The position numbers and the translations under genes are program-made. 64,000 nucleotides of DNA. Origin: JBBSBY01 sp038205805 (GTDB lineage: Bacteria > Desulfobacterota > Desulfomonilia > Desulfomonilales > Desulfomonilaceae). How positions within the stretch are numbered: the stretch's first letter is position 1; each line of letters begins with the position of its first letter. Below, in pieces: positions 41,784-50,868 of this stretch. The notes under the pieces are model-generated. The model saw nothing but the letters and a program-made list of their open reading frames with translations. It made no database searches and was not told the DNA's origin. Location: NCBI GenBank assembly GCA_038205805.1, contig JBBRBO010000006.1:1-64000 (forward strand), given 5' to 3'.

Positions 41784-43055
41784 TTAGCTTGTCGGCAGCA
41801 TGTATGCCGGGATGGTTTCTCCGTTCACAAGGTCTTCGTATGTTTCGCGTCGGCGTACGACGTGGTATTCGGCGCCGTCCACGAGGATTTCGGCCGGCCG
41901 AACACGGGAATTGTAATTCGACGACATGGTAAATCCATACGCGCCGGCGCTCATAATGGCCAACAAGTCACCGGATTCGACGCACTCCATCTTGCGATCC
42001 TGGGCTATAAAGTCACCGGATTCGCAGATGGGGCCGACCAAATCCGCTACGATCATGGGACCGGGTCGATCGGCCTTCGCTACCTTCAGAATCGCATGAT
42101 ACGACTTATAGAGACTCGGGCGTATGAGGTCATTCATTGCGGCGTCGATGATGATGAAGCACTTCTCCGACGTAGGTTTTTGGTAAATCACTCGAGTGAC
42201 GAGCACACCTGCGTTGCCAACGAGCACCCGTCCCGGTTCCAGTATCAGCTTCACGTTCAGGTCCGCAACCTTTGTGCACACGGCCGCGCCGTACTCCGCA
42301 GGAGCAGGGGGTTCTTCGTTGCTGTAAGGGATTCCCAGGCCGCCGCCGATGTCCAAGTACTGGATGTTCACGCCCTCGGAGCGCAGTGTCTTGATGATGT
42401 CGATCATTCGGTCTACGGCATCGAGGAACGGCGACAACTCGGTCAGTTGGCTGCCGATGTGGCAATCAACTCCGATGGGGTCCACACCCGGTAGATCCTT
42501 GGCCATGCGGTAGATGCGCAGAGAGCGCTCGACGTCGATACCGAACTTGTTCTTCTTCAGACCTGTGGAAATGTACGGATGCGTGCCCGCGTCGACGTTG
42601 GGATTCACCCTGAGGGACATGCGAGCGACCTTGCCCTTGGCCTGCGCCCGCTCATTGAGGAGAAGCAGTTCCTCTTCGGACTCTACATTGAACATGAGGA
42701 TGTTTGCGTCTAAGGCTTGGTCCATTTCGGAGGCTTTCTTGCCCACCCCGGAATAGACAATCTTACCGGGATCAACTCCGGCCTTCAGCGCTCGAAACAG
42801 CTCGCCGCCCGACACGATGTCCATACCCGCGCCCATGTTCGCCAACAGCCGCAAAACAGCTATATTAGAACATGCCTTCATGGAGAAGCAAATCAGGTGG
42901 TCGAGCTGCGTAAAAGACCGCTGAAAGGCCTTATAATGGCGTTCCACTGTGGCTCGGCTGTAAACGTACGCCGGCGTGTCCACTGCTGCGGCCACACGCT
43001 TGAGCGAAACCTGTTCACAATGAAGTTCGTTGTTCATATAAGTGAAATGATGCAT
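41784..43055 (-). CDS. lysA: Diaminopimelate decarboxylase
   Basis: This 423-residue PLP enzyme makes lysine from meso-diaminopimelate. It starts with the family-typical 'MHHFTYMNNELHCEQV'. The PLP-binding Lys is in 'CFSMKACSNIAVLRLL' (~59), and 'DIGGGLGIPYSNEEPP', 'ILEPGRVLVGNAG' and 'VGPICESGDFIAQDR' complete the active site. It lies 12 bases after the lipoprotein gene, an order (argH, lipoprotein, lysA) also known from other Proteobacteria. Confidence 0.97.
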   Translation of the reverse strand: MHHFTYMNNELHCEQVSLKRVAAAVDTPAYVYSRATVERHYKAFQRSFTQLDHLICFSMKACSNIAVLRLLANMGAGMDIVSGGELFRALKAGVDPGKIVYSGVGKKASEMDQALDANILMFNVESEEELLLLNERAQAKGKVARMSLRVNPNVDAGTHPYISTGLKKNKFGIDVERSLRIYRMAKDLPGVDPIGVDCHIGSQLTELSPFLDAVDRMIDIIKTLRSEGVNIQYLDIGGGLGIPYSNEEPPAPAEYGAAVCTKVADLNVKLILEPGRVLVGNAGVLVTRVIYQKPTSEKCFIIIDAAMNDLIRPSLYKSYHAILKVAKADRPGPMIVADLVGPICESGDFIAQDRKMECVESGDLLAIMSAGAYGFTMSSNYNSRVRPAEILVDGAEYHVVRRRETYEDLVNGETIPAYMLPTS

Positions 43056-43067
43056 GGCCTGAATCCC

Positions 43068-44114
43068 TTATCTTCTGTATTGCACGGTGACCACGGCTGA
43101 TCTCGCCGTCTCTTCGCCGGCGTTTCCTTCCCGGAACGCGGTCACACCGTATTTATACGTCTTATTCCGCCGTACATGATGATCGACAAAAGACGGCGTA
43201 GTCAAGGGCTCCGAGTTAATTTTCGTATAGATACGTCCCGATTCGGACCGATAGACGTTGAAACGCAGGTCCTCGCCTTCGGTTCCACCCGTTTCCCACG
43301 TGAGATGTATTCCGTTGCGCTGAGGATCAGCAGACAAATCAGTGGGAGCGGACAATTTCACCTCAGCGGAAGGAACCGCCGCCGGGGTCGCCTTGGACTC
43401 CACGGGAACATTCCCGTTCAATCGGAAGGACCGCACCGCATAGTGATACGTCTTGTCCTTATCCGGGGTCTTATCCGTGTACGATGTCTCGTAGCCCCTT
43501 ACGCCCGCCAGAAGCTTCATGACGCCAGGTTTGTCCGACAAGCCTCGGTACACTCGATAGCCCCTGATGTCGGGCTCGGGGGTTGCCGGCCGCCACAAGA
43601 CCTCGACTACCCCGGACGGACGCTTCTCGACGCGCAGATCCACGGGCGCCGCCGGAGCGTTTTCCAGGGAAACGCTCACATCGGGTCCGGCCTTTCCTTC
43701 CGTTCCCTGGAGATTGTACGTGACCACCGAGTAGGTGTAAACATTCCCCGGACTCACATCCTTATCCGTATAAATTACCTCTTCTTTGGTGACCTGAGCA
43801 TCAACGGGCCGCTGAAAATCCACATTTGCGTGAAAAGGTTTCTTGTCCCGGCACTCTTCGCATTCCTCGCCGGCCTTGTGCGTGGTTCGGAAAACCTTGA
43901 ACCCGGAAATATCCGCCAGCGTTGAGCCATCCGTGTTGGATCGCGGAATAATCCACTTCAGGACTATTCTGTCGGGATACGCGTTCGGTTCGACGACGGC
44001 TATTTCTCCCGGGATTGTAGCGGTGGCGGGCCGCGGACTCGTCTTGTAACCGCACGCCGTGAGGAGACACGCTACAACGCCGATGCACAGCAGTCTCATG
44101 ACGCAGGATTGCAA
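43068..44114 (-). CDS. Lipoprotein with LptM-like N-terminus and fibronectin type III repeats
   Basis: This 348-residue lipoprotein has a signal peptide ending in 'CLLTAC' and a mature start 'CGYKTSPRPATATIPG'. That start resembles the short CG-K-GPL-P motif of the LptM/YifL lipoproteins found beside lysA in many Proteobacteria. Three fibronectin type III-like domains follow (~40-140, ~145-240, ~245-345; for example 'IVLKWIIPRSN', 'DIRGYRVYRG', 'GIHLTWETGG', 'YKYGVTAFREG'). TTG 44114 is favoured as start because GGAG lies 5 bases upstream; ATG 44099 is the alternative. It is in the operon between argH and lysA. The role may be in outer-membrane assembly, by analogy only. Confidence 0.85.
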   Translation of the reverse strand: MQSCVMRLLCIGVVACLLTACGYKTSPRPATATIPGEIAVVEPNAYPDRIVLKWIIPRSNTDGSTLADISGFKVFRTTHKAGEECEECRDKKPFHANVDFQRPVDAQVTKEEVIYTDKDVSPGNVYTYSVVTYNLQGTEGKAGPDVSVSLENAPAAPVDLRVEKRPSGVVEVLWRPATPEPDIRGYRVYRGLSDKPGVMKLLAGVRGYETSYTDKTPDKDKTYHYAVRSFRLNGNVPVESKATPAAVPSAEVKLSAPTDLSADPQRNGIHLTWETGGTEGEDLRFNVYRSESGRIYTKINSEPLTTPSFVDHHVRRNKTYKYGVTAFREGNAGEETARSAVVTVQYRR

Positions 44115-44230
44115 TGAAGCTCCGGTGTAGATTGCGTTACGTGAAGGAGCCGCGCTGAAAGCCGCTCCGGATTACATGAAATGCGTTTCGCCGGGGCGCC
44201 CGTCGCCTGCTTGAGCAAGCGTCGGCGGTG

Positions 44231-45592
44231 TTACGACGGCATTGCGGTTGCCAGCCATTCACGTAGCGCAGCTATCTGCTGAAGAACACCGGCCCGCGCT
44301 GTTCCTCCCTCGTGGTTTCTCGCCTCGACCATGGCCTCGGGTGAAGGTAATCCCTCTCCAGTGCCGCCCTGCCTCACCATCGCGCCGATTCGCTCGTGGG
44401 CTTCGCGGAACGGAGTCCCTTCGCGAGTAAGCTGATCCGCAAGATCCGTAGCGGCTAAGGACGGATCCGCCGCAGCCTCGGCAAGCCGCTCGTGGTTGAG
44501 CGCAATACCAGGAACCAAACCGCCCATGATCCCGAGACATGCCCGAACCGTATCGAGAGCGTCAAAGAGAGGTTCTTTGTCCTCTTGCAAGTCCTTGTTA
44601 TAGGCCAGAGGTAAGGACTTCAGCGTCGTGAGGATACCCATGAGATCGCCGTACACCCGGCCCGTCTTGCCGCGGACCAGCTCGCAGGCGTCGGGGTTTT
44701 TCTTCTGGGGCATGATACTGGAACCGGAACAAAATGCGTCCGGGAGCGTGCAAAACCCGAACTCCGTCGATGACCATATAATCAGCTCTTCAGCCAACCG
44801 CGACAGGTGCGTCATGGTCAAGGCTGCGTTGAAGATGAATTCTACGACGAAATCGCGGTCCGATACGGCGTCCATGGAATTGGCGCAAACGTGCGCTAGC
44901 CCAAGCTCTTGAGCCGCCATGCGCCGATCCACCGGAAATGTCGAGCCTGCCAGCGCAGCCGAGCCCAAGGGAGACACCGCAATCCGCGGAAGCGCCCCTT
45001 GGAACCGCTCCAGGTCGCGCTTGAACATCTGGCCGTACGCAAGAAAGTGATGGCTGAACCGCACGGGCTGGGCTCGTTGTAAATGGGTATACCCCGGCAT
45101 AATCACGTCGATCTCGCCCTCAGCCTTGTCCACGATGTTTGCGATAAGGGTCACAAGATCCTCGAACACCAACCGCGACCGGTTCACCAAATAGAGACGC
45201 AAATCCAACGCCACTTGGTCGTTTCGGCTTCGAGCCGTGTGCAATCTGCCCGCAGGAGCGCCGATCTTCTCCTTGAGCGCAGTCTCGACGTTGATATGAA
45301 CGTCCTCGAGTTCCTCGGAAAAGGCGAGCTTGCCGCTTTCGATGTCCCCGCGCACGTCCTTGAGGCCGCGAATTATAGCGGCAGCGTCTTCCGCGGGAAT
45401 AATCCCTTGCGCCGCCAGCATCGAGGCGTGAGCGATGCTTCCCGCTATGTCCTCCGCATACAGCCTCTTGTCGAAGGACACCGAGGAGTTAAACGCCGCG
45501 AAGAGCGGGTCCATTCCCGCCTCGAAACGGCCTTTTCTGATTCCCTTAGAGGCCTCAGCAGCCTGAGCCGGCTCTTTTGGTGTTTCCGCCAT
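44231..45592 (-). CDS. argH: Argininosuccinate lyase
   Basis: This 453-residue lyase releases arginine and fumarate. Diagnostic features are 'EDVHINVETALKEKIG', 'GRLHTARSRNDQVALDLRLY', 'GYTHLQRAQPVRFSHHFLAY' and the superfamily signature 'GSSIMPQKKNPDACE' with the catalytic Ser (~295-309). GGAGG precedes the ATG. It follows argG by 15 bases. The first ~20 residues are a non-conserved Ala/Lys-rich lead. Confidence 0.97.
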   Translation of the reverse strand: MAETPKEPAQAAEASKGIRKGRFEAGMDPLFAAFNSSVSFDKRLYAEDIAGSIAHASMLAAQGIIPAEDAAAIIRGLKDVRGDIESGKLAFSEELEDVHINVETALKEKIGAPAGRLHTARSRNDQVALDLRLYLVNRSRLVFEDLVTLIANIVDKAEGEIDVIMPGYTHLQRAQPVRFSHHFLAYGQMFKRDLERFQGALPRIAVSPLGSAALAGSTFPVDRRMAAQELGLAHVCANSMDAVSDRDFVVEFIFNAALTMTHLSRLAEELIIWSSTEFGFCTLPDAFCSGSSIMPQKKNPDACELVRGKTGRVYGDLMGILTTLKSLPLAYNKDLQEDKEPLFDALDTVRACLGIMGGLVPGIALNHERLAEAAADPSLAATDLADQLTREGTPFREAHERIGAMVRQGGTGEGLPSPEAMVEARNHEGGTARAGVLQQIAALREWLATAMPS

Positions 45593-45607
45593 GAATCGAA
45601 CCTCCGG

Positions 45608-46819
45608 CTACTTACGGGTTGCGATCATTTGACGGATACGGAGCCGCAGGGCGTTCAGCTTGATGAAACCGTCCGCATCGGCTTGTGAATAGACCTTATC
45701 TTCCTCGAAGGTCGCGAATCTCGGGTCATACAAAGAATTATCCGATTGACGGCCGGTTATGGTGACGCCGCCTTTATAGAGCTTGACGCGAACCTTACCC
45801 GACACGGGCTTGGCCGCTTCGTCTATTGCCGCCTGAAGCATGTAGCGCTCGGGTGAAAACCAATACCCGTTATATACAAGCGAGGCGTAGCGCGGGACCC
45901 ACTCGTCCTTGAGGCGCATGACCTCACGATCCAAGGTGATGGATTCCATGGCTCGCCGCGCCGCATGGATCACCGTGCCGCCGGGGGTCTCATAAACACC
46001 CCTGCTCTTCATGCCGACGTAGCGGTTTTCGACGAGATCGACTCGCCCGACACCATGCGGACCGGCTACGGTGTTGAGCCGCTCCAACAGCTCCGCCGGA
46101 CTCAGCCGCTCATCATTGAGCGCCACAGGGTCTCCGGCCTCGAAGCTTATCGTCAGCTCTTCCGGCGTATCAGGCGCATCTTGGGGATTTGTCGTGAGTA
46201 CGAACATCTCCGCCGGCGGTTCGGCCCAGGGATCCTCGAGAATCCCACCCTCGAAGCTTAGGTGAAGAAGATTGCGATCCATGCTGTAGGGTTTGGCAGC
46301 CGTGGAAGTCACGGGTATCCCATGATCCTGCGCGTAGGAAATGAGATCAGTGCGGGACTTCATGTTCCAGATACGCCAGGGAGCGATCACCTTTATCATG
46401 GGATCCATGGCGTAATACGTAAGCTCAAAGCGCACCTGGTCATTGCCTTTGCCCGTAGCCCCGTGGCTTACCGCGTCGGCGCCTTCAGAAGCCGCTATTT
46501 CCATTTGGGCCTTCGCGATGCACGGTCGAGCAATGGACGTCCCCAGCAAGTAATACCCCTCGTAGACGGCGTTCGCACGGAACATGGGAAACACATAGTT
46601 CTTCGTGAAATCCTCTCTGAGGTCCACCACCTTGAGCGATTCGGCGCCGGTCGCCTTCGCCTTGGCGTCCAGGTCGTTCAGCTCCTCACCTTGACCCAGA
46701 TCCGCAGCGTACGCCACCACCGGGCATTGGTAAGTATCCACAAGCCAGCGGAGTATCACCGAGGTGTCCAACCCGCCGGAATACGCCAAAATAATCTTTT
46801 TCACATCGCCGGTGTTCAT
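45608..46819 (-). CDS. argG: Argininosuccinate synthase
   Basis: This 403-residue ATP-dependent enzyme joins citrulline and aspartate. The PP-loop 'LAYSGGLDTSVILRWL' (~11-26), 'YLLGTSIARPCIAKAQ', 'SHGATGKGNDQVRFEL' and 'SRGVYETPGGTVIHAARRAM' are all present. GGGAG lies 7 bases upstream of the ATG. Gene order argF-argG-argH with 14-15-base gaps indicates one operon. Confidence 0.98.
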   Translation of the reverse strand: MNTGDVKKIILAYSGGLDTSVILRWLVDTYQCPVVAYAADLGQGEELNDLDAKAKATGAESLKVVDLREDFTKNYVFPMFRANAVYEGYYLLGTSIARPCIAKAQMEIAASEGADAVSHGATGKGNDQVRFELTYYAMDPMIKVIAPWRIWNMKSRTDLISYAQDHGIPVTSTAAKPYSMDRNLLHLSFEGGILEDPWAEPPAEMFVLTTNPQDAPDTPEELTISFEAGDPVALNDERLSPAELLERLNTVAGPHGVGRVDLVENRYVGMKSRGVYETPGGTVIHAARRAMESITLDREVMRLKDEWVPRYASLVYNGYWFSPERYMLQAAIDEAAKPVSGKVRVKLYKGGVTITGRQSDNSLYDPRFATFEEDKVYSQADADGFIKLNALRLRIRQMIATRK

Positions 46820-46833
46820 ATAATCTCCCGAGA

Positions 46834-47733
46834 TTACGGCTTAAGCAGCTCTTCCAGTATCGCCTTTTGTATGTGCAGTCGGTTTTCGGCCTGATCCCAT
46901 ATTAGGGAGTGATAGGATTCCATCACCTCATCGGTGATTTCTTCGCCCCTGTGAGCGGGCAGGCAGTGCATGACATACACCGTGGGCGAGGCTGGTTTCA
47001 AGAGGTCCGCGCTCACTTGGAATCCGCAGAAGATTTCCTTACGTGCGCAGGCTTCCTCTTCCTGGCCCATGGACGTCCACACGTCGGTGTTGATGACGTC
47101 CGCGTCCTTGACCGCCTCGCGCGGATCACGGGTCACCTTCACGAATGTAGGGTCATACTCGACGCCTGGGTCATATCCTTCAGGGCAAGCGAGCGTAAGC
47201 TGAAAACCCAGTATTTCCGCGGCGGTGATCCACGAGTTTGCCACGTTGTTGCCGTCACCGATCCACGCGGCTCTCATGCTGGTAATGTCCACGCCCTTTT
47301 CCTTGAGGGTCATGAGATCCCCGAGCACCTGACACGGATGCAGGAAATCCGACAGCCCATTGATGATCGGCGCCGTGGACCACTTGGCGAACTGGGTCAA
47401 CACGTCATGGCCGTAGGTACGTATGACGATGGCGTCCAAATACCTCGAGAGCACTCGTGCGGTGTCTTCGATGGGTTCGCCCCTCCCGATCTGGATGTCC
47501 CGCCAGTTAAGAAAGATCGCGTGGCCGCCCAACTGGTGAACACCAACCTCGAATGATACCCGTGTGCGAGTGGACGGCTTCTCGAACATCAAGCCCACAA
47601 CACGGCCCGCAAGGGGCTTTTCCGCCCCTATTTGAGGGAATCCGTTCTTCAGCTCTATGGCGCGCTGTACCAACCGGAGCAGTTCCGCTCGAGTGAAGTC
47701 TCTCAAATCTAAAAAATCACGTTTGTTTTGCAT
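46834..47733 (-). CDS. argF: Ornithine carbamoyltransferase
   Basis: This 299-residue enzyme makes citrulline. The carbamoyl phosphate site 'FEKPSTRTRVSFEVG' (~51-65), 'HPCQVLGDLMTLKE', 'WIGDGNNVANSWI' and the ornithine loop 'VMHCLPAHRGEEI' are intact. The ATG at 47733 lies two bases after the argD stop. A TTG at 47739 overlapping that stop is an alternative start adding two residues. Confidence 0.97.
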   Translation of the reverse strand: MQNKRDFLDLRDFTRAELLRLVQRAIELKNGFPQIGAEKPLAGRVVGLMFEKPSTRTRVSFEVGVHQLGGHAIFLNWRDIQIGRGEPIEDTARVLSRYLDAIVIRTYGHDVLTQFAKWSTAPIINGLSDFLHPCQVLGDLMTLKEKGVDITSMRAAWIGDGNNVANSWITAAEILGFQLTLACPEGYDPGVEYDPTFVKVTRDPREAVKDADVINTDVWTSMGQEEEACARKEIFCGFQVSADLLKPASPTVYVMHCLPAHRGEEITDEVMESYHSLIWDQAENRLHIQKAILEELLKP

Positions 47734-47735
47734 GC

Positions 47736-48938
47736 TCAAGTCTTTTCAACCCCCTTGAGCGTCGAATCGAGCATCTCGATGAGTTCGTCAATTTCACGTT
47801 TCGTAACAATGAGCGGCGGGAGAAAACGCAGGACGGTGTCCGCCGTGCAGTTTACCAAGGCGCCCTTTTCTCTCAGTTGCGTCGTCAAGGGCGTTCCGGG
47901 GATGTTCAGGTCAATGGCCTGCATGAGCCCTCTCCCGCGCACGTCCTTGATGATTGTCGGATACGCGGCCGCAAGCGCTTCCAAGCGAGTGCGCAGATAA
48001 GCGCCCACTTTGCGGACGTGATCCAGGAACCCTCGCGACAGAATCTCTTTTGTGACGGCCACTGCGGCGGCGGCGGAAAGGGGATTTCCCCCGAACGTCG
48101 AGGCGTGATTACCGGGCGCGAACGACGACGCTACCTTATCCGTAGCCAGCAAAGCGCCCATGGGGACTCCGCCTGCAATCCCTTTCGCGGCGGTGAGAAC
48201 ATCGGGTTCAATGCCGTGCGCCATGTACGCAAAGAGATCTCCCGTGCGACCCATACCGGTTTGCACTTCGTCCAGGATCAAGAGAGCGCCGGTCTCGTCG
48301 CAGAGCTTGCGGATCTCCTCGAGATAGCCCTCAGGCGGGATATTGACACCGCCCTCCCCTTGGATCGGCTCGACAAACACCGCTGCGACGCTCGGTGTGA
48401 GCGCTTCTCGCAGTGCGCCGACGTCGCCGAACGGGATCTGGGTAAAGCCTTGGACCCGCGGGTCAAAACCCGTGAGGTATTTCTCCTGGCCCGTGGCGGC
48501 AAGTGTGGCGAGTGTCCGTCCGTGGAAGGCGCCCGTCATGGTTATGATGGTATACCTGTCGTGTTCCCCGCGGTCGTGAAAGTACTTGCGTGCAAGCTTG
48601 ATCGCCCCTTCATTCGCCTCCGCGCCGGAGTTGCAAAAGAACACCTTATCGGCAAAGGAGTTCTTCGTTAAAAGCTCCGCGCATTCTATCTGGGGCTCGA
48701 TGTAGAACAGGTTCGATACATGGATCAACTTCGCAGCTTGATCCGAGATCGCCTGCACGAGCTTAGGATGAGCGTGCCCGAGACTGCACGCAGCCAAGCC
48801 GCCGATGAAGTCCAGGTATTCACGGCCACTTGAATCACGGACGCGGCAGCCTTGACCCTCAACGAGCATAATGGGGGTTCTGCCGTACGTATTGAATACA
48901 AACGAGCTGTTTGCTTCGATAAAGTCCTTTGATTCCAT
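47736..48938 (-). CDS. argD: Acetylornithine aminotransferase
   Basis: This 400-residue PLP aminotransferase converts N-acetylglutamate semialdehyde to acetylornithine. Seen are 'LDFIGGLAACSLGHAHPKLV', 'FFCNSGAEANEGAIKLAR', 'LDEVQTGMGRTG' and the PLP Lys in 'VLTAAKGIAGGVPMGA'. ATG 48938 has GAGAGGA 8 bases upstream and is preferred to the ORF's earlier ATG at 48968. The gap to argB is filled by repeat DNA. Confidence 0.97.
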   Translation of the reverse strand: MESKDFIEANSSFVFNTYGRTPIMLVEGQGCRVRDSSGREYLDFIGGLAACSLGHAHPKLVQAISDQAAKLIHVSNLFYIEPQIECAELLTKNSFADKVFFCNSGAEANEGAIKLARKYFHDRGEHDRYTIITMTGAFHGRTLATLAATGQEKYLTGFDPRVQGFTQIPFGDVGALREALTPSVAAVFVEPIQGEGGVNIPPEGYLEEIRKLCDETGALLILDEVQTGMGRTGDLFAYMAHGIEPDVLTAAKGIAGGVPMGALLATDKVASSFAPGNHASTFGGNPLSAAAAVAVTKEILSRGFLDHVRKVGAYLRTRLEALAAAYPTIIKDVRGRGLMQAIDLNIPGTPLTTQLREKGALVNCTADTVLRFLPPLIVTKREIDELIEMLDSTLKGVEKT

Positions 48939-49049
48939 GACCGTATTCCTCTCGTTTTTATAGTTCACCGGGCTTAAATGGGCATTTTCTCCCCAGAAAA
49001 GCCGACTTCCGGCAATTCCAACAAATCTTCAAGTCGGATGTCGGATTTA

Positions 49050-49270
49050 TACCAATGTGCTGTCACAAAAGTAAGATCGGTGGAGCTTTTTTGCAAAGTA
49101 GGTTTTACCAACCTTGTTCTAAGATACTTGTAATAATCGCCGAAAGCGGTGTTTTCTCCTTGAGAAAAGCCGATTTCGGCAATTGCAGAAGTTCTTGGAG
49201 AGCGGTTTGGGGAGAAGCCTTCTTTCAAGAAGGTTCTCCCCAATAGTACGTTTTTGATCAGGTATTGGTA
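49050..49270 (-). repeat. Interspersed repeat type B, full-length, between argB and argD
   Basis: 221 bp with TA borders: TA-CCAATGTGCTGTCACAAAAG to GATCAGGTATTGG-TA. The central hairpin is GCCGAAAGCGG...CCGATTTCGGC, and GGGGAGAAGCCTTCTTTCA / AAGGTTCTCCCC forms the arm. A second partial core (CATTTTCTCCCCAGAAAAGC, GACTTCCGGCAATT) lies just beside it at ~48978-49024, so two insertions or a rearranged copy fill the argB-argD gap. Confidence 0.88.
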
Positions 49271-49326
49271 TCAGCCCTTCTGCGCGAACATTCGCTCCAT
49301 TTTACTTCTTTGATTCGGGATAGCTC

Positions 49327-50289
49327 TTATCTCTTTGTCGGCGATTCAGTCTTCGTCTCGCCCGGAAGCGGCTCCCGAATAATTTGCGTACCGATGCCCT
49401 GATCCGTCAGGAGTTCCAGCAGCAGAGCATGTGGCGTGCGTCCGTCAATGATGTGGGCCTTGGGCACTCCGCCCCGGACTGCGGATAAGCAGCATCTCAA
49501 CTTGGGGATCATGCCGCCGGAAACGTGGCCGTCGTTGATGAGATTCTGCGCCTTGTCCTCGGTGATGCTGGATATAAGCTTTCCGTGAGTGTCCAGCACT
49601 CCCGATACATCCGTCAGGAGAAGGAATTTTTCCGCGCCCAGCGCAGACGCGAGCGCTCCGGCCGCAGTATCGGCGTTAATATTGTACGGCTTCTCTTCCG
49701 GTCCCGCGCCCACAGGCGCAATTACGGGAACAAACCCTCGGCCTTCGAGGCAATCTATTAGTTCGGGATTAATCTTGTCCACATCGCCCACGAGCCCCAA
49801 GTCTTCGTCGATATCCGCCAGTTTCGCTGGGCGAGCCTTTTTCGCTCGTATGAGCTTGCCGTCTCTACCCGAAACGCCCACTGCACGCGCGCCGTAGGAG
49901 TTAATCAGCGAAACGATGTCTTTGTTGACTTTCGCGACCAGCACCATTTCCACGACGTTCATGGTTTCTTCGTCGGTGACTCGTAGGCCCTTGATGAACC
50001 GGCTCTCCTTACCGAGCTTCTTGAGCAATTCACCGATCTGAGGGCCTCCGCCGTGCACGATTATCGGTTGCACGCCGATGAAGCTGAGCATGGCCACGTC
50101 CTGAGCGAAGTCTCGCTTGAGCTGCTCGTCGATCATGGCGCTGCCGCCGTATTTAATGACGATACGCTTGTGGTTGTAGCTCCGTATGTACGGAAGGGCC
50201 TGAACCAATATGCGAGCCCGGTCACGCGGGTGAACCGCGCATCCGTTCACAGGCGACGCCTCTATATTCACGCTTGTCGAGGATTCCAT
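49327..50289 (-). CDS. argB: Acetylglutamate kinase
   Basis: This 320-residue amino-acid kinase phosphorylates N-acetylglutamate, normally the arginine-controlled step. The fold is clear: 'RIVIKYGGSAMIDEQLKRDF', 'PIIVHGGGPQIGELLKKLG', 'GLRVTDEETMNVVEMVL', 'NINADTAAGALASALGAEK' and 'VSGGMIPKLRCCLSAV'. ATG 50289 has GGAG 6 bases upstream; the longer frame to 50478 has no homologous sequence. The ~25-residue N-terminal extension with a helix could support the hexameric, arginine-inhibited form, but this was not tested. Confidence 0.97.
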   Translation of the reverse strand: MESSTSVNIEASPVNGCAVHPRDRARILVQALPYIRSYNHKRIVIKYGGSAMIDEQLKRDFAQDVAMLSFIGVQPIIVHGGGPQIGELLKKLGKESRFIKGLRVTDEETMNVVEMVLVAKVNKDIVSLINSYGARAVGVSGRDGKLIRAKKARPAKLADIDEDLGLVGDVDKINPELIDCLEGRGFVPVIAPVGAGPEEKPYNINADTAAGALASALGAEKFLLLTDVSGVLDTHGKLISSITEDKAQNLINDGHVSGGMIPKLRCCLSAVRGGVPKAHIIDGRTPHALLLELLTDQGIGTQIIREPLPGETKTESPTKR

Positions 50290-50566
50290 GGATGCTCCGC
50301 TACGCTGCCGTAGGTTGTGCGCCCAACAAGCGGTGTACGCGCTCGTCAAGTCCACGCCGGTAAGCCTACAGCCAAATAGCAAATAATAGCACAGACGAAT
50401 GTGCGAGAAAAGGGGAAATTGGCGGGAAGAACGGCTTGATCCGAAGTGAACTATGGCACGGCTGCGCCACAAGCTCAATCCACGTCCCCGCCCCCGATAC
50501 GGATCGAGGAATAAACGGCGTAGCCTGGTCTAAAGCTGTTTCAAGACGGGCGTAAAATAGGGCTAA

Positions 50567-50788
50567 TACCAATGTGCTGTCGAACGAGGAATATAGGTGA
50601 AAGATATTTTTGTAAGAGCAGGTTTCCCTAACTACTATGAAAGAATGTTTAAATGCACCGCAAGTGGCTTTCTCTCCTTGAGAAAAGGCACTTGCGGCTA
50701 TTTTGAAAGTTCTTGGAGAGGGGTTTGGGACTCAACTTTCTTTCAAGAAGGTTCTCTCCAATATTACTTCTTTTATTGCGCATTGGTA
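50567..50788 (-). repeat. Interspersed repeat type A, inverted copy
   Basis: 222 bp, TA-CCAATGTGCTGTCGAACG to TTATTGCGCATTGG-TA. It shares with the copy at 27599 the arm variant containing GGGACTCAACTTTC. It lies 278 bp upstream of argB. The flanks 50290-50566 and 50789-50868 contain no gene. Confidence 0.9.
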
Positions 50789-50868
50789 TAAGGGATTTCA
50801 CAAGGAGCACAAATAGAAATACGGCAACCGAGACGAGGCGCCCCCCTGGTTGTCACAGCCTACGCGCG

